Assembly: GCA_903925535.1 (NCBI GenBank)
Contig: CAIYFY010000251.1
Coordinates: 1 to 50,406, forward strand
Length of the DNA: 50,406 bases
DNA from: an uncultured Bacteroidota bacterium
GTDB taxonomy: Bacteria; Bacteroidota; Bacteroidia; Chitinophagales; Saprospiraceae
Direction: 5' to 3'
In this document: in pieces, positions 33,385 through 41,803 of the stretch
Position numbering within the stretch: the stretch's first letter is position 1
How the letters are laid out: every line of letters begins with the position of its first letter
Notes under the pieces: generated by a model
What the model was told of the DNA's origin: nothing
The model's database searches: none
The model's input: only the letters and a program-made list of their open reading frames with translations
Translations under genes and position numbers: made by a program

Positions 33385-34374
33385 ATGCGTCGAGTTTTAC
33401 CAACAGTAGAGCAGTTCGTTCAGGGAATCAGGTCCTCCGACAGGGTGCTTTTGGGTCGTGCCATTACCCTGGTAGAAAGCGCCCGCGCCGATCACCAGGC
33501 TATGGCACAGGAAATTATCGGCCGTCTGATGGAATTTCCCGCTCCCGGTACGTTCAGGATTGGCATCACCGGCTCGCCGGGAGCAGGCAAAAGTACTTTC
33601 ATCGAAGCACTCGGTATGTATCTGACCAGCCGGGGGCACCGTGTAGCTGTGCTGGCCATTGACCCCAGCAGTGCCGTCAGTCAGGGAAGTATTCTCGGCG
33701 ACAAGACCCGGATGGAGCAGCTTTCTGCCTCAGGCATGGCGTTTATACGGCCCTCCCCTTCCGGCGACTCGCTGGGCGGAGTAGCCAGAAAGACCCGCGA
33801 AACCATCCTCCTCGTGGAGGCCGCCGGCTTCGACACCGTGATGATTGAAACCGTGGGAGTCGGACAATCGGAATACGCCGTGCACAGCATGACGGATGTG
33901 TTTCTGTTACTTCTGCTGCCCGGAGCGGGCGATGAACTGCAGGGTATCAAACGCGGCATCGTCGAGATGGCTGATGTGCTGGCCGTCAATAAATCCGACG
34001 GCGACCGGGTCAGGCTCGCGGCACAGGCCCGCGCGCACTACCTGAATGCGACCCACCTGCTGCCGCCCAAAGACAGCGGATGGGCGCCCCGCGTACTCGC
34101 GTGCAGCGCGCTGGAGGGTACCGGCATTGCCGAGGTTTGGGCTGCTCTTGAGGAGTACAGGACCACGACGCAGACCAACCGGTATTTTTACGAAAACAGG
34201 CAGAAACAGGCAGCACACTGGTTCAGAGAAGCCCTTGAGCTTGGTCTGGCCCAGTTGTTCTACCAACACCCGGCGGTGAAGGAGCGGTACGCCAGCCTTG
34301 AGGCCAAAGTGCTGTCCGGAAAAATATCCCCTTTTACTGCCGCTACAGAATTGCTGAATATTTTCAGTCAGTAA
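33385..34374 (+). CDS. meaB: Methylmalonyl-CoA mutase-associated GTPase
   Basis: 329 residues of the MeaB/ArgK G3E GTPase family. P-loop GSPGAGKST, switch-region VAVLAIDPSS and SILGDKTRM, MIETVGVGQSE, and the base-recognition VNKSDGDR are all present. MeaB guards and reloads adenosylcobalamin on methylmalonyl-CoA mutase. The mutase subunits are not in the window. The stop abuts the stop of the convergent ATP-grasp gene with no gap, so no terminator lies between. Confidence 0.95.
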   Translation: MRRVLPTVEQFVQGIRSSDRVLLGRAITLVESARADHQAMAQEIIGRLMEFPAPGTFRIGITGSPGAGKSTFIEALGMYLTSRGHRVAVLAIDPSSAVSQGSILGDKTRMEQLSASGMAFIRPSPSGDSLGGVARKTRETILLVEAAGFDTVMIETVGVGQSEYAVHSMTDVFLLLLLPGAGDELQGIKRGIVEMADVLAVNKSDGDRVRLAAQARAHYLNATHLLPPKDSGWAPRVLACSALEGTGIAEVWAALEEYRTTTQTNRYFYENRQKQAAHWFREALELGLAQLFYQHPAVKERYASLEAKVLSGKISPFTAATELLNIFSQ

Positions 34375-35511
34375 TCACTCCGAATCCATCCGGTGTGGAA
34401 TAAACCGGCTCATATTGTCGGTAATCAGCGCTCTGCTTTCCCGTATACCGATACCGGCGGGCTCCTGCCCGATTACCCAGCTGCCGATAACAGGGTGGTT
34501 GCCATCGAACGACGGCAGTTCGAACAGTTCCTGATAGATGTAGCCTTCTTCGCCATAGGCACCGACGGTCTGCTCTTTCAGAAACCCGTCGCGGAACAGT
34601 GATACATTGGCACCCTCCCGGGAGAAAACAGGCTTTTTGACGTAATTTTTCATTCCGAATGCATCGAAATGGCATTCAAGCAAGTTGGGATGTCCGGGAT
34701 TCAGGCCCCAGAGAACAGGCAGGATGGCCTTGTTGCTGAGCAGCATTTTCCAGGCTGGCTCGATCCACAATGCGCGGTTTCTGTCGGAAGGAATGTGATT
34801 CCCGAAAGTTTCAGCCACCATGTACTCCCAGGGGTACAGTTTAAAAATATTGCGGACAGGAAGCCCTTCCATGTCGGCAAAACCGTGATTGTTGGTATCC
34901 CAGCCGATTTCATCCATGTACAGATGTTTCGTATCGAAACCGGCCTGTATGGCGCAATCGCGCAGGTACTCCGTTGTAGTCAGGTCTTCCAGACTGTTTC
35001 TGACGCAGGCGAAGTGCAGGGGCGCGTCGTACATAAACTGGCGCAGATATCGCCAGGTCGAAATCAGTTTTTCGTGAATGGAGTTGAACTGGTCCTTTTC
35101 CGGGGAAACGTCCTGCAGCCAGTGCCACTGTACCAGTCCGGCCTCGAACAGGGACGTGGGCGTATCGGCGTTGAACTCATACATTTTCAGCTCTCCATCG
35201 CGGAGGCACAGGTCGAAGCGGCCGTAAATGGACGGATGGTCGTCATTCCAGCTTTTCTCGATGAGCGGCACGAAAGCCCGGGGTATCCGGAACTGATCGT
35301 ACATTTTTTCATCTATGACGAACTGTACGGCTTCGAGGCACAACTCCCAAAGCTCGGCAGTAGCCTGTTCTATATGTTCAACCTCGCCGGGCGACAGCGA
35401 GTAGTATGCACTTTCATCCCAGTAAAGTTCGTCGGTTGTGTGAAATCCGAATCCGAGCTGCTCAACTTTGTCCTGCCAGTTGAACCGGGGAGTAATCTGA
35501 TGTCTGACCAT
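34375..35511 (-). CDS. Glutathionylspermidine synthase-like ATP-grasp enzyme (YgiC-like)
   Basis: 378 residues matching the GSP_synth domain: IYGRFDLCLRDGELKMYEFNADTPTSLFEAG, WIEPAWKMLLSNKAILPVLW, VKKPVFSREGANV and YIYQELFELPSF form the ATP-grasp core. It ligates amines or peptides to a carboxylate with ATP; stand-alone members such as E. coli YgiC do not use the amidase domain of full Gsp synthetases and their substrates are poorly known. It starts one base after the stop of a small lipoprotein, the same order as ygiB-ygiC, so the pair is likely conserved. Confidence 0.9.
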   Translation of the reverse strand: MVRHQITPRFNWQDKVEQLGFGFHTTDELYWDESAYYSLSPGEVEHIEQATAELWELCLEAVQFVIDEKMYDQFRIPRAFVPLIEKSWNDDHPSIYGRFDLCLRDGELKMYEFNADTPTSLFEAGLVQWHWLQDVSPEKDQFNSIHEKLISTWRYLRQFMYDAPLHFACVRNSLEDLTTTEYLRDCAIQAGFDTKHLYMDEIGWDTNNHGFADMEGLPVRNIFKLYPWEYMVAETFGNHIPSDRNRALWIEPAWKMLLSNKAILPVLWGLNPGHPNLLECHFDAFGMKNYVKKPVFSREGANVSLFRDGFLKEQTVGAYGEEGYIYQELFELPSFDGNHPVIGSWVIGQEPAGIGIRESRALITDNMSRFIPHRMDSE

Positions 35512-35512
35512 A

Positions 35513-35824
35513 TCAGGAGATGATACCCGAGCTTCTGGAGCCGAAGCCGCCGCGGATGATATTTGACTTGACCGGATTCATACCGATATTCGACTGCCGG
35601 TTAATGCCTCCTGAAAAATAGCCCCGGCGATTGTAGCTGCCGTTCACATAATCCCCATAGGCCCTGAAGGCGTAGTACATGGGGAATACGTGCGTGCGCG
35701 AGTAGCGCGCGGTGGTATCCGTGCGCATGAACACCTTTTTTTCGCCCGTTTTGGGCTCCTCTTTGGTGCAACCGGCGAGTGCTGCAGTAATGAGCACCAG
35801 TGAAACAACTTTCGATTTTTTCAT
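35513..35824 (-). CDS. Small lipoprotein, YgiB-like context
   Basis: 103 residues with a lipoprotein signal (VLITAALAGC). The mature part is rich in Arg, Gly, Tyr and Ser and ends in RGGFGSRSSGIIS, a tail that recalls the Gly/Ser-rich end of YgiB/DUF1190 proteins, though overall similarity is too weak to name it. It is placed one nucleotide ahead of the ATP-grasp gene and must be co-translated or tightly coupled with it, so its C-terminal residues may be the ligase's substrate; that is inference. It is preceded by another small lipoprotein gene 8 nt upstream. Confidence 0.72.
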   Translation of the reverse strand: MKKSKVVSLVLITAALAGCTKEEPKTGEKKVFMRTDTTARYSRTHVFPMYYAFRAYGDYVNGSYNRRGYFSGGINRQSNIGMNPVKSNIIRGGFGSRSSGIIS

Positions 35825-35832
35825 GACCGGTC

Positions 35833-36132
35833 TTATTTAACGGTGATAAAAAATTCGTAGTCGCGAAGTCTGGGCGCCACGGATTTCCCCTCGTCATCCG
35901 TTGTTTCCAGGCCCAGCGACGGGATGGTATCAGTCCTGGTCAGTGTTTTGACCAGTTGGCCACGTACCCACACCTTTTCAGTCGTGGTTAACAGTGTATA
36001 ATCGGGTGTGTTCGACGTAGCCACCAGCACTTCGACAGAGCCATCTTTGTCTATGTCGGTGGTGACATCCTTTTTTTCGTCGGAGCAGTGCCAGAACAGC
36101 ACTGCAGTCAGCAGCAGGTAAAGTGATTTCAT
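35833..36132 (-). CDS. Small lipoprotein, unknown
   Basis: 99 residues from 36132 (MKSLYLLLTAVLFWHC); in-frame ATGs at 36138 and 36186 are alternatives without better signals. The N-terminus is a lipoprotein signal with Cys16. The mature part has one DIDKDGSVE segment resembling a calcium-binding loop and otherwise beta-rich sequence. It heads a three-gene set (this gene, the YgiB-like lipoprotein, the ATP-grasp gene). No family is recognised. Confidence 0.65.
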   Translation of the reverse strand: MKSLYLLLTAVLFWHCSDEKKDVTTDIDKDGSVEVLVATSNTPDYTLLTTTEKVWVRGQLVKTLTRTDTIPSLGLETTDDEGKSVAPRLRDYEFFITVK

Positions 36133-36243
36133 AGACATGTTGAACGAACAAGTCGGAAAAAAAGTTCCCTGCGTTGCGACATTCACTTTTCCCTCCGCTC
36201 ATTTACAGACCCGGGCATGCAAGGGATGCTTTCAGAAAGATAT

Positions 36244-37683
36244 TTACAGCTCAGCCTCCTCGCCGAGGGATGGTATATCTACTGACTGAAACCCGTTATC
36301 CAGCAGGAAACTGCGCCACTTTTCCTGGCGATCGTAGGTTCCGTGCGTAAGCCAGAGCTTTTTCACAGTTTTTTTCTGGTTGGATATTACGTGCAGCATC
36401 TCATTTCTGTCGCCGTGTGCGGAGAAGGAATCCATGATTACCACTTCGGCGAGTACCTGCTTCAGTTGTCCCATGACCGTGAGACTTTTGGCGCCATCGC
36501 GGAGCCGGCCTCCGGGCGTATGGGGTGCGCAGTAGCCAACAATCAGGAAGGTATTCCGGTGATTTTCGATGTTATTCAGCAGGTGGTGTCTGATACGGCC
36601 GGCGTTCATCATTCCCGAGGCGGCAATAATAATGGCCGGTTTCCGCATCCGGTTGAGCTGCCTTGAATTCTGGCTGTCGCGTACATAATACAGGTTGTTC
36701 CAGCCGAACGGATTGGGATCTTCGGTCATGTACTCGTGCAGTTCACTGTCGAAGCACTCCGGATGGCGGATGAACACCTCCGTGGCATTTACCGCCAGGG
36801 GGCTGTCCACGTACACAGGCACCCACGGCAGGCGACCTTCGTTCTGCAGTTTGTCGAGCATATAGACAATCTCCTGCGTGCGCCCGACGGAGAAAGCAGG
36901 TATGATAACCTTGCCTTTTTTTTCAAGGCAGGTATGCCTGATTACCTGAATGAAGTGATCGAGTTCCTGTGGCGCCGTTTCGTGGTCGCGATCGCCATAA
37001 GTGCTTTCACAGATCAGGTAATCGAGTTCGGGCATCTGCACCGGATCGCCGAGTATGGGCCGGTCGGGGCGACCGATATCGCCGGTGAAACCGATCATGG
37101 TCTTTTTACCGTTTTCGGTTATTTCGAGTGTAACACTGGCACTGCCGAGAATATGCCCCATATCGCGGAACAGAACCCTGACATTCGGGTGGATATGAAA
37201 CCACTGCTCATAGTTATAGCCGACGAACTGCCTCATTGTCTCGCGCACATCGCCCATGGTGTACAGGGGCTGTTCCGGCTGATCGTGACCATGCAGGTGC
37301 CGGTTGTGGCGGTCAGCATCGCCCTCCTGAATTTTGGCGCTGTCGAGCAGCATGATAGCACAGAGGTCGCGCGTGGCGTGCGTGGCGTAAATTTTGCCCC
37401 TGAAGCCATCGGCTACGAGTTTGGGAACCCGACCGGTATGATCAATATGAGCGTGGCTGAGGATCACACAACTGATATCTTCCGGATTGAAGAGCCATTT
37501 ATCGTTGAAATGCCGGAGCGGATTTACCTGTTCGGCCGGGTGCCCGTCCACCGATTGTCCATCGTCATCGCCGCCGCCCTGATACAGACCGCAGTCGAGC
37601 AGGATTTTAAATCCGTCGTCGAGTGTAATCAGGTGAGCACTTCCGGTTACTTCACGGGCTGCACCGCAGAATTTGATTTTCAT
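36244..37683 (-). CDS. Beta-CASP metallo-beta-lactamase-fold ribonuclease-like hydrolase
   Basis: 479 residues from 37683. Zinc motifs: HAHIDH (His77, His79, Asp81, His82), GHILGSASV, GFTGDIGRPDRPI and ESTYGDR. The beta-CASP insert shows PAFSVGRTQEIVYML and the motif SGMMNAGRIRHHL, and the C-terminal RMMBL part SFSAHGDRNEML. This is the CPSF-73/YSH1-like group found widely in bacteria, thought to cut RNA. No signal peptide, so it is cytoplasmic. A -7 box (TACCTTTG, minus 37708-37701) supports this start over the in-frame one at 37752 that would overlap the preceding gene. Confidence 0.92.
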   Translation of the reverse strand: MKIKFCGAAREVTGSAHLITLDDGFKILLDCGLYQGGGDDDGQSVDGHPAEQVNPLRHFNDKWLFNPEDISCVILSHAHIDHTGRVPKLVADGFRGKIYATHATRDLCAIMLLDSAKIQEGDADRHNRHLHGHDQPEQPLYTMGDVRETMRQFVGYNYEQWFHIHPNVRVLFRDMGHILGSASVTLEITENGKKTMIGFTGDIGRPDRPILGDPVQMPELDYLICESTYGDRDHETAPQELDHFIQVIRHTCLEKKGKVIIPAFSVGRTQEIVYMLDKLQNEGRLPWVPVYVDSPLAVNATEVFIRHPECFDSELHEYMTEDPNPFGWNNLYYVRDSQNSRQLNRMRKPAIIIAASGMMNAGRIRHHLLNNIENHRNTFLIVGYCAPHTPGGRLRDGAKSLTVMGQLKQVLAEVVIMDSFSAHGDRNEMLHVISNQKKTVKKLWLTHGTYDRQEKWRSFLLDNGFQSVDIPSLGEEAEL

Positions 37684-37700
37684 AGCGAGCTTGTTTGCGC

Positions 37701-37708
37701 CAAAGGTA
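37701..37708 (-). promoter_or_regulatory. -7 box for the beta-CASP gene
   Basis: Minus-strand TACCTTTG matches TAnnTTTG, 18 nt ahead of the ATG at 37683. It lies just beyond the 3' end of the preceding MORN-like gene. No -33 TTG is clear. Confidence 0.5.
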
Positions 37709-37723
37709 AGCGTATGAACGGTA

Positions 37724-38335
37724 TTATTCTTTTCTGGTGTTGCACCTTCCATCCACGCAATCGGCGATCCGGATCAGTTTTCCCTGCGGGTCATACTCCC
37801 TGAGCTCACCCTGTTCGAGGGCAGTTTCCTCTTCTGTGGACGAATAAGTACCTTCCGCTTTCAGGACACCACTCTCGTAATATTCCTGAAAGGGACCGTT
37901 TTCATCGTTGTTAACGATAGTAACCCGCTCCTGTACCACACCGTTTGGATAATATCTGATACTCAGTCCCTGCATGACGCCCTGAACAAACTGCTGTTCC
38001 AGCATTAGTGTACCCGACTCGTAGTACTTTCTGAAAGCACCGTGAAGAATTCCGTTTTCATAGTTTTCAACCGATTCTGTGGCGCCACCGGTGTAGTAAT
38101 ATTTTTTTTCGCCATGCAGCGAATCCTTCATAAAGTGTGCCTCCACCTGCAGTTTTCCGTCGGAAGAAAACTGCTGCCACAGGCCTTCCCTGACTTTGCT
38201 TTGTTTATTGATCTGATGACGGATGAGACGACCATCCGGGTCGCGCTGTTCGACAGTTTCCAGCTGATTGCAAGAGGCGGTTGCCAGTAAAACGGAGAGT
38301 AGCAAAATACGATTGAGCAGATTCATGACATTCAT
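37724..38335 (-). CDS. MORN/YwqK-like repeat lipoprotein
   Basis: 203 residues from 38335 (38326 also possible), lipoprotein signal (NRILLLSVLLATASC). The mature part has about five MORN-like repeats of the form YYESG-x-L-x3-E-x-F/Y (QQFSSDGKLQVEAHF, KYYESGTLMLEQQF, RYYPNGVVQERVT, EYYESGVLKAEGTY, EYDPQGKLIR). Such repeats (YwqK/toxin_YwqK type) form open-ended beta-sheets. Despite the common database name these are not proven antitoxins; a surface binding role is likelier. It lies 13 nt after the aspartic-protease gene, same strand. Confidence 0.8.
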   Translation of the reverse strand: MNVMNLLNRILLLSVLLATASCNQLETVEQRDPDGRLIRHQINKQSKVREGLWQQFSSDGKLQVEAHFMKDSLHGEKKYYYTGGATESVENYENGILHGAFRKYYESGTLMLEQQFVQGVMQGLSIRYYPNGVVQERVTIVNNDENGPFQEYYESGVLKAEGTYSSTEEETALEQGELREYDPQGKLIRIADCVDGRCNTRKE

Positions 38336-38348
38336 TTTCAAGAGAACG

Positions 38349-39590
38349 TCAGATCAGGTTTCTGAGTACGACTGTTTTTCGGATTTTAACACCGTCGCGG
38401 AGTATCAGCAGCCTGACCTTTTTCCCGGATTTCTTTTGAAATACCTTCAGAACATCCTGTAGCCGCAGGATACGCGCCGGAGCGAGCCCCACCTGCACGA
38501 TCTGGTCGCCGGGCAAAATACCTGCTTCGGAGGCCGGTGAGTCAGCCAGTACCGACTCCACGACAAATTCATTCAGCGAGTTGCCGCTGGCCAGCAGGTA
38601 CATTCCGCTGCGGTCGTAAACATATTTTTTTCTGAAATTTCCGGAGGGTTTCAGCCACACAACTGCATGCTGATAATCGACTACCAGCTGAAACCTGTTG
38701 AGCAGCATATTGCCGGCTATCCCTGTCCTGCCATTCATGAAAGACATGTTAAAAGTGGAGTCGGCCACCTGAAAGTACGAAATAACACCGGATTGCCGGT
38801 ATTTGCCGATTGAAACATCCCGTACCCTGCCAATATATCCCTGCAGATCACCACCCAGGCCCATCCCTATTTGTCCGGGCAGGACCGACTGCGGCAACTT
38901 CATGGTGGAGTCGGAGCTGATGAGCAGCAGGGGCAGTGCAGCGCCGGTGTCGAGCAGCAGCTTGGCGCGGGGTACCGAGTCGGCATCGAAGCCGAGATCG
39001 GCCCTGAGGTACAGTTTTTTTCGGTACAACTCGGCCGGAAACGGCAAAAAACCTGCTCTTTCGGGAGAAAACACATCATGAACGGAAACAGTAATTATCT
39101 TTTGCAGGTAATTGATTCTGACCAGATAATCCGAGAGCGTGTTGGCTGCCAGAATTCCGTGAATATCAATACCGGCATACGATTCGAAGCGGAAGTAGTC
39201 CTCCTGCAGCACCAGAATATCCACATCAGGGGCTGCGAGCGGAGCATTCATGGCGTCGAGCCGTACATTTCTGGCCAGGTAAGCGGTAAGTTCCGTTTTC
39301 ATATCGGCTCCGAGCAGGCGGAATTCCCGGTCATATCGGATACCGAGCAGGTCGCTCAGTTCACGCCGGCACAGTACCGTGTGTTCAGCGCCGGTATCAA
39401 AAATCATTTTTAGTGGAATAGTTCCATTGAGCGTAACCGTCACCACCATAAAATTATTCACGTAGTCGAACGGCCACTCGACCTGGCGCACCCCCGGGGG
39501 CATAAGGAAGCCCGACTGCGGCTTTACGGCGGCAGGCAACAGCAGCAGCGAAAAGACAAGCCACCCCGGGATATGTCGCATTGCGTTCAT
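38349..39590 (-). CDS. Two-lobed aspartic protease with C-terminal PDZ domain
   Basis: 413 residues from 39590 (39581 also possible), with a signal peptide. Two retropepsin-like halves lie in tandem: Asp65 in MIFDTGAEHT and Asp214 in LLLDTGAALPLLL, giving the two aspartates that pepsin-like enzymes need, here on one chain. A flap-like segment follows each. The C-terminal part (about 325-410: ESVLADSPASEAGILPGDQIVQV) is a PDZ domain for binding peptide ends. Clan AA proteases of this kind are common but uncharacterised in Bacteroidota; a periplasmic protein-processing role is likely. Confidence 0.85.
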   Translation of the reverse strand: MNAMRHIPGWLVFSLLLLPAAVKPQSGFLMPPGVRQVEWPFDYVNNFMVVTVTLNGTIPLKMIFDTGAEHTVLCRRELSDLLGIRYDREFRLLGADMKTELTAYLARNVRLDAMNAPLAAPDVDILVLQEDYFRFESYAGIDIHGILAANTLSDYLVRINYLQKIITVSVHDVFSPERAGFLPFPAELYRKKLYLRADLGFDADSVPRAKLLLDTGAALPLLLISSDSTMKLPQSVLPGQIGMGLGGDLQGYIGRVRDVSIGKYRQSGVISYFQVADSTFNMSFMNGRTGIAGNMLLNRFQLVVDYQHAVVWLKPSGNFRKKYVYDRSGMYLLASGNSLNEFVVESVLADSPASEAGILPGDQIVQVGLAPARILRLQDVLKVFQKKSGKKVRLLILRDGVKIRKTVVLRNLI

Positions 39591-39698
39591 AGACCTACAA
39601 AAATGAGAAAATCGCACGGAACGACACATTGCTCCGGGTAAAAATTTGAACAAGCACGCCGGCATGTCTTACTTTCGCCGCCGAATAACAAACAGATT

Positions 39699-40187
39699 AT
39701 GGGAACCACAGAACACTCATCAGAACAGAACAATAACCCGGAGGCACCTCGCAGTGAATGTCTCAGCTCCAACGCCACCCTTTTTTACCGCATTTTCGTT
39801 CCAGTATTTGGAACAGTCTTCTTTTCAGGGTTTGTGCTTGCACTCAACCTGATTCCGGAGGATGATCTGTACCTGCCATTTCCTGCCTGGTGGGCCCGGG
39901 TTACGGTAATAACCCTCCTGCTGGGGTGGTTGTTTTTTGTGAAAAGAACAATCTGGCGCCTGAAGCGGGTGGATGCCACCGCAGAACATTTTTTTGTAAC
40001 GAACTACTGGCACACGGTGAGGTACCCCTGGCATGATGCCGAACAGATCACAGAGAGTAAACGCCTTGGACGCCGGCTGGTTCATTTGCATTTGCGGGCG
40101 CCGGGTCGCTTCGGAAGCGTCATATCCTTCATTCCGGCGCGGCATTACGACGAATTGGTGAAAAATTTCGGCGTTAGTGAAAATTGA
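39699..40187 (+). CDS. Small membrane protein, PH-domain-like
   Basis: 162 residues. Two hydrophobic helices (about 28-52 and 67-84) are followed by a soluble C-terminal part with the pattern RLKRVDATAEHFFVTNY...YPWHDAEQIT, which resembles the bacterial PH-like (bPH2) fold of small membrane proteins. It precedes the permease gene by 85 nt and may share its transcript. No enzymatic motif. TACTTTCG lies shortly upstream. Confidence 0.68.
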   Translation: MGTTEHSSEQNNNPEAPRSECLSSNATLFYRIFVPVFGTVFFSGFVLALNLIPEDDLYLPFPAWWARVTVITLLLGWLFFVKRTIWRLKRVDATAEHFFVTNYWHTVRYPWHDAEQITESKRLGRRLVHLHLRAPGRFGSVISFIPARHYDELVKNFGVSEN

Positions 40188-40272
40188 AATTATCTTTCGC
40201 CGCGCTTTTGCGCAACGGGATTTTCCCGGATGACGAAAACAGCACTTAAATTCTATCAATCATCACTTCTCT

Positions 40273-41709
40273 ATGTCAAACCTTTGGATAAGAAAACCGC
40301 TGGAGCACCTGCTTGAACAGGCGGGCGATTCAGAAAAGGGTCTCAAGCGCACGTTGGGCGCAGTCAATCTTGTGACACTTGGTATCGGTGCCATCATCGG
40401 CGCCGGACTGTTTGTTCGTACAGCCGCCGCCGCCGCACAGGCCGCCGGACCGTCGGTAACGCTTTCCTACATCGTTGCTGCTGTGGGCTGTGCCTTTGCA
40501 GGACTTTGCTATGCTGAATTTGCAGCCATGATTCCGATCGCGGGCAGCGCGTACACGTATGCGTACGCGACACTGGGCGAACTGATGGCCTGGGTAATCG
40601 GCTGGGCACTCATCATGGAATACGCACTGGGTGCTGCCACTGTCGCCATCGCCTGGTCGGAGTACCTGAACAAGCTGCTGGGAGGGGCTATACCTCCTGA
40701 ATGGTGCCACTCGCCCTTTGATTCGACACACCCGGGTATCATGAACGCTCCGGCACTGATTATTCTGGTTCTCCTGACGGGCATCCTCATCCGGGGTACG
40801 CAGGAGTCGGCTACCGTCAATGCCGTGATAGTATTCATCAAAGTGGCTATCGTGCTTATCTTCATCGCTATCGGCTTCCAGTTCATCAATCCGGGCAATT
40901 ACGAACCGTACATGATACCTGCAGGTACAGAAGGCCACGAAGGCACCTTCAAGCACGGCTGGGGCGGTGTTCTCGGCGGAGCAGCCATTGTATTCTTTGC
41001 GTTTATCGGGTTTGATGCTGTGTCCACAGCTGCCCAGGAGGCCAAAAGACCGGAGAGAGATATGCCCATCGGTATCCTCGGCTCGCTGGTTGTCTGCACC
41101 ATTTTATATGTGCTGTTTTCGCACGTACTCACAGGCGTGGCCAACTGGCAGGAGTTCAAGACTGCAGGACGTGAAGCATCTGTAGCTTATGCCATTTCCA
41201 CGCACATGGCCGGGTACGAGTGGCTTGCCACTGCCGTTACAGTAGCCATCCTCGCAGGATTTTCCTCTGTCATTCTGGTGATGCTGCTTGGTCAGTCGCG
41301 CGTATTCTATTCCATGGCACACGACGGACTCATCCCGAAAGTATTCTCCGAGCTGCATCCGAAATTCCGCACACCATACAAATCGAACATTCTCCTGCTT
41401 TTATTTGTTGGAGCGTTCGCCGGATTTGTTCCGGGTGATGTGGCAGGCGATCTGACTTCTTTCGGAACCCTGCTCGCATTCGTACTGGTAAGTGCCGGTG
41501 TACTGGTGATGCGCCGTATCAATCCGAATCAGGCAAGGCCATTCCGCACGCCACTGGTTCCGCTGGTTCCGATACTCGGTATCATCATCTGCGCAGGCAT
41601 GATCGTTGCTATTGACGCCACTACGCTCAAGGCAGCACTCGGCTGGATGATCATCGGACTTGTTGTATATTTCGCATACAGCAGGCACCATAGTAAACTC
41701 AAACCGTAA
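40273..41709 (+). CDS. APC-superfamily amino-acid permease (CAT-like)
   Basis: 478 residues with about 12 hydrophobic helices. Cationic-amino-acid-transporter marks: GIGAIIGAGLFV in helix 1, FAGLCYAEFAAMIPIAGSAYTYAY in helix 3, and FFAFIGFDAVSTAAQEAKRPERDMPIGI before helix 7. It lies in the inner membrane and exchanges or takes up amino acids; the substrate is not resolved. The short signature KRTLGAVNLVTLGIGA is the usual N-terminal start. Followed by a large inverted repeat and mnmA. Confidence 0.92.
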   Translation: MSNLWIRKPLEHLLEQAGDSEKGLKRTLGAVNLVTLGIGAIIGAGLFVRTAAAAAQAAGPSVTLSYIVAAVGCAFAGLCYAEFAAMIPIAGSAYTYAYATLGELMAWVIGWALIMEYALGAATVAIAWSEYLNKLLGGAIPPEWCHSPFDSTHPGIMNAPALIILVLLTGILIRGTQESATVNAVIVFIKVAIVLIFIAIGFQFINPGNYEPYMIPAGTEGHEGTFKHGWGGVLGGAAIVFFAFIGFDAVSTAAQEAKRPERDMPIGILGSLVVCTILYVLFSHVLTGVANWQEFKTAGREASVAYAISTHMAGYEWLATAVTVAILAGFSSVILVMLLGQSRVFYSMAHDGLIPKVFSELHPKFRTPYKSNILLLLFVGAFAGFVPGDVAGDLTSFGTLLAFVLVSAGVLVMRRINPNQARPFRTPLVPLVPILGIIICAGMIVAIDATTLKAALGWMIIGLVVYFAYSRHHSKLKP

Positions 41710-41713
41710 GGTG

Positions 41714-41779
41714 AGGGTAATGGGTACAGGGTACAGGGTGTTTATAAAAAAAACACTTATACCCTGCACCCATTACCCT
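41714..41779. repeat. 20-bp-arm inverted repeat between permease and mnmA
   Basis: Left arm 41714-41733 (AGGGTAATGGGTACAGGGTA) pairs with 41760-41779 at 19 of 20 positions. The 26-nt loop is A-rich. It sits 4 nt after the permease stop and 24 nt before mnmA. It lacks a downstream T-run, so it is not a standard terminator. Confidence 0.85.
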
Positions 41780-41803
41780 GACAAACCCCATACCTCGGCA
41801 AAA

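Noticed and set aside
36736..37803. 355-codon plus-strand reading frame
   Set aside because: It is antisense to the beta-CASP hydrolase, whose motifs are intact; long antisense frames are common in GC-rich coding DNA.
37724..38335. YwqK-type antitoxin of a toxin-antitoxin system
   Set aside because: The name is a database convention. The protein is a MORN-like lipoprotein and no toxin is adjacent.
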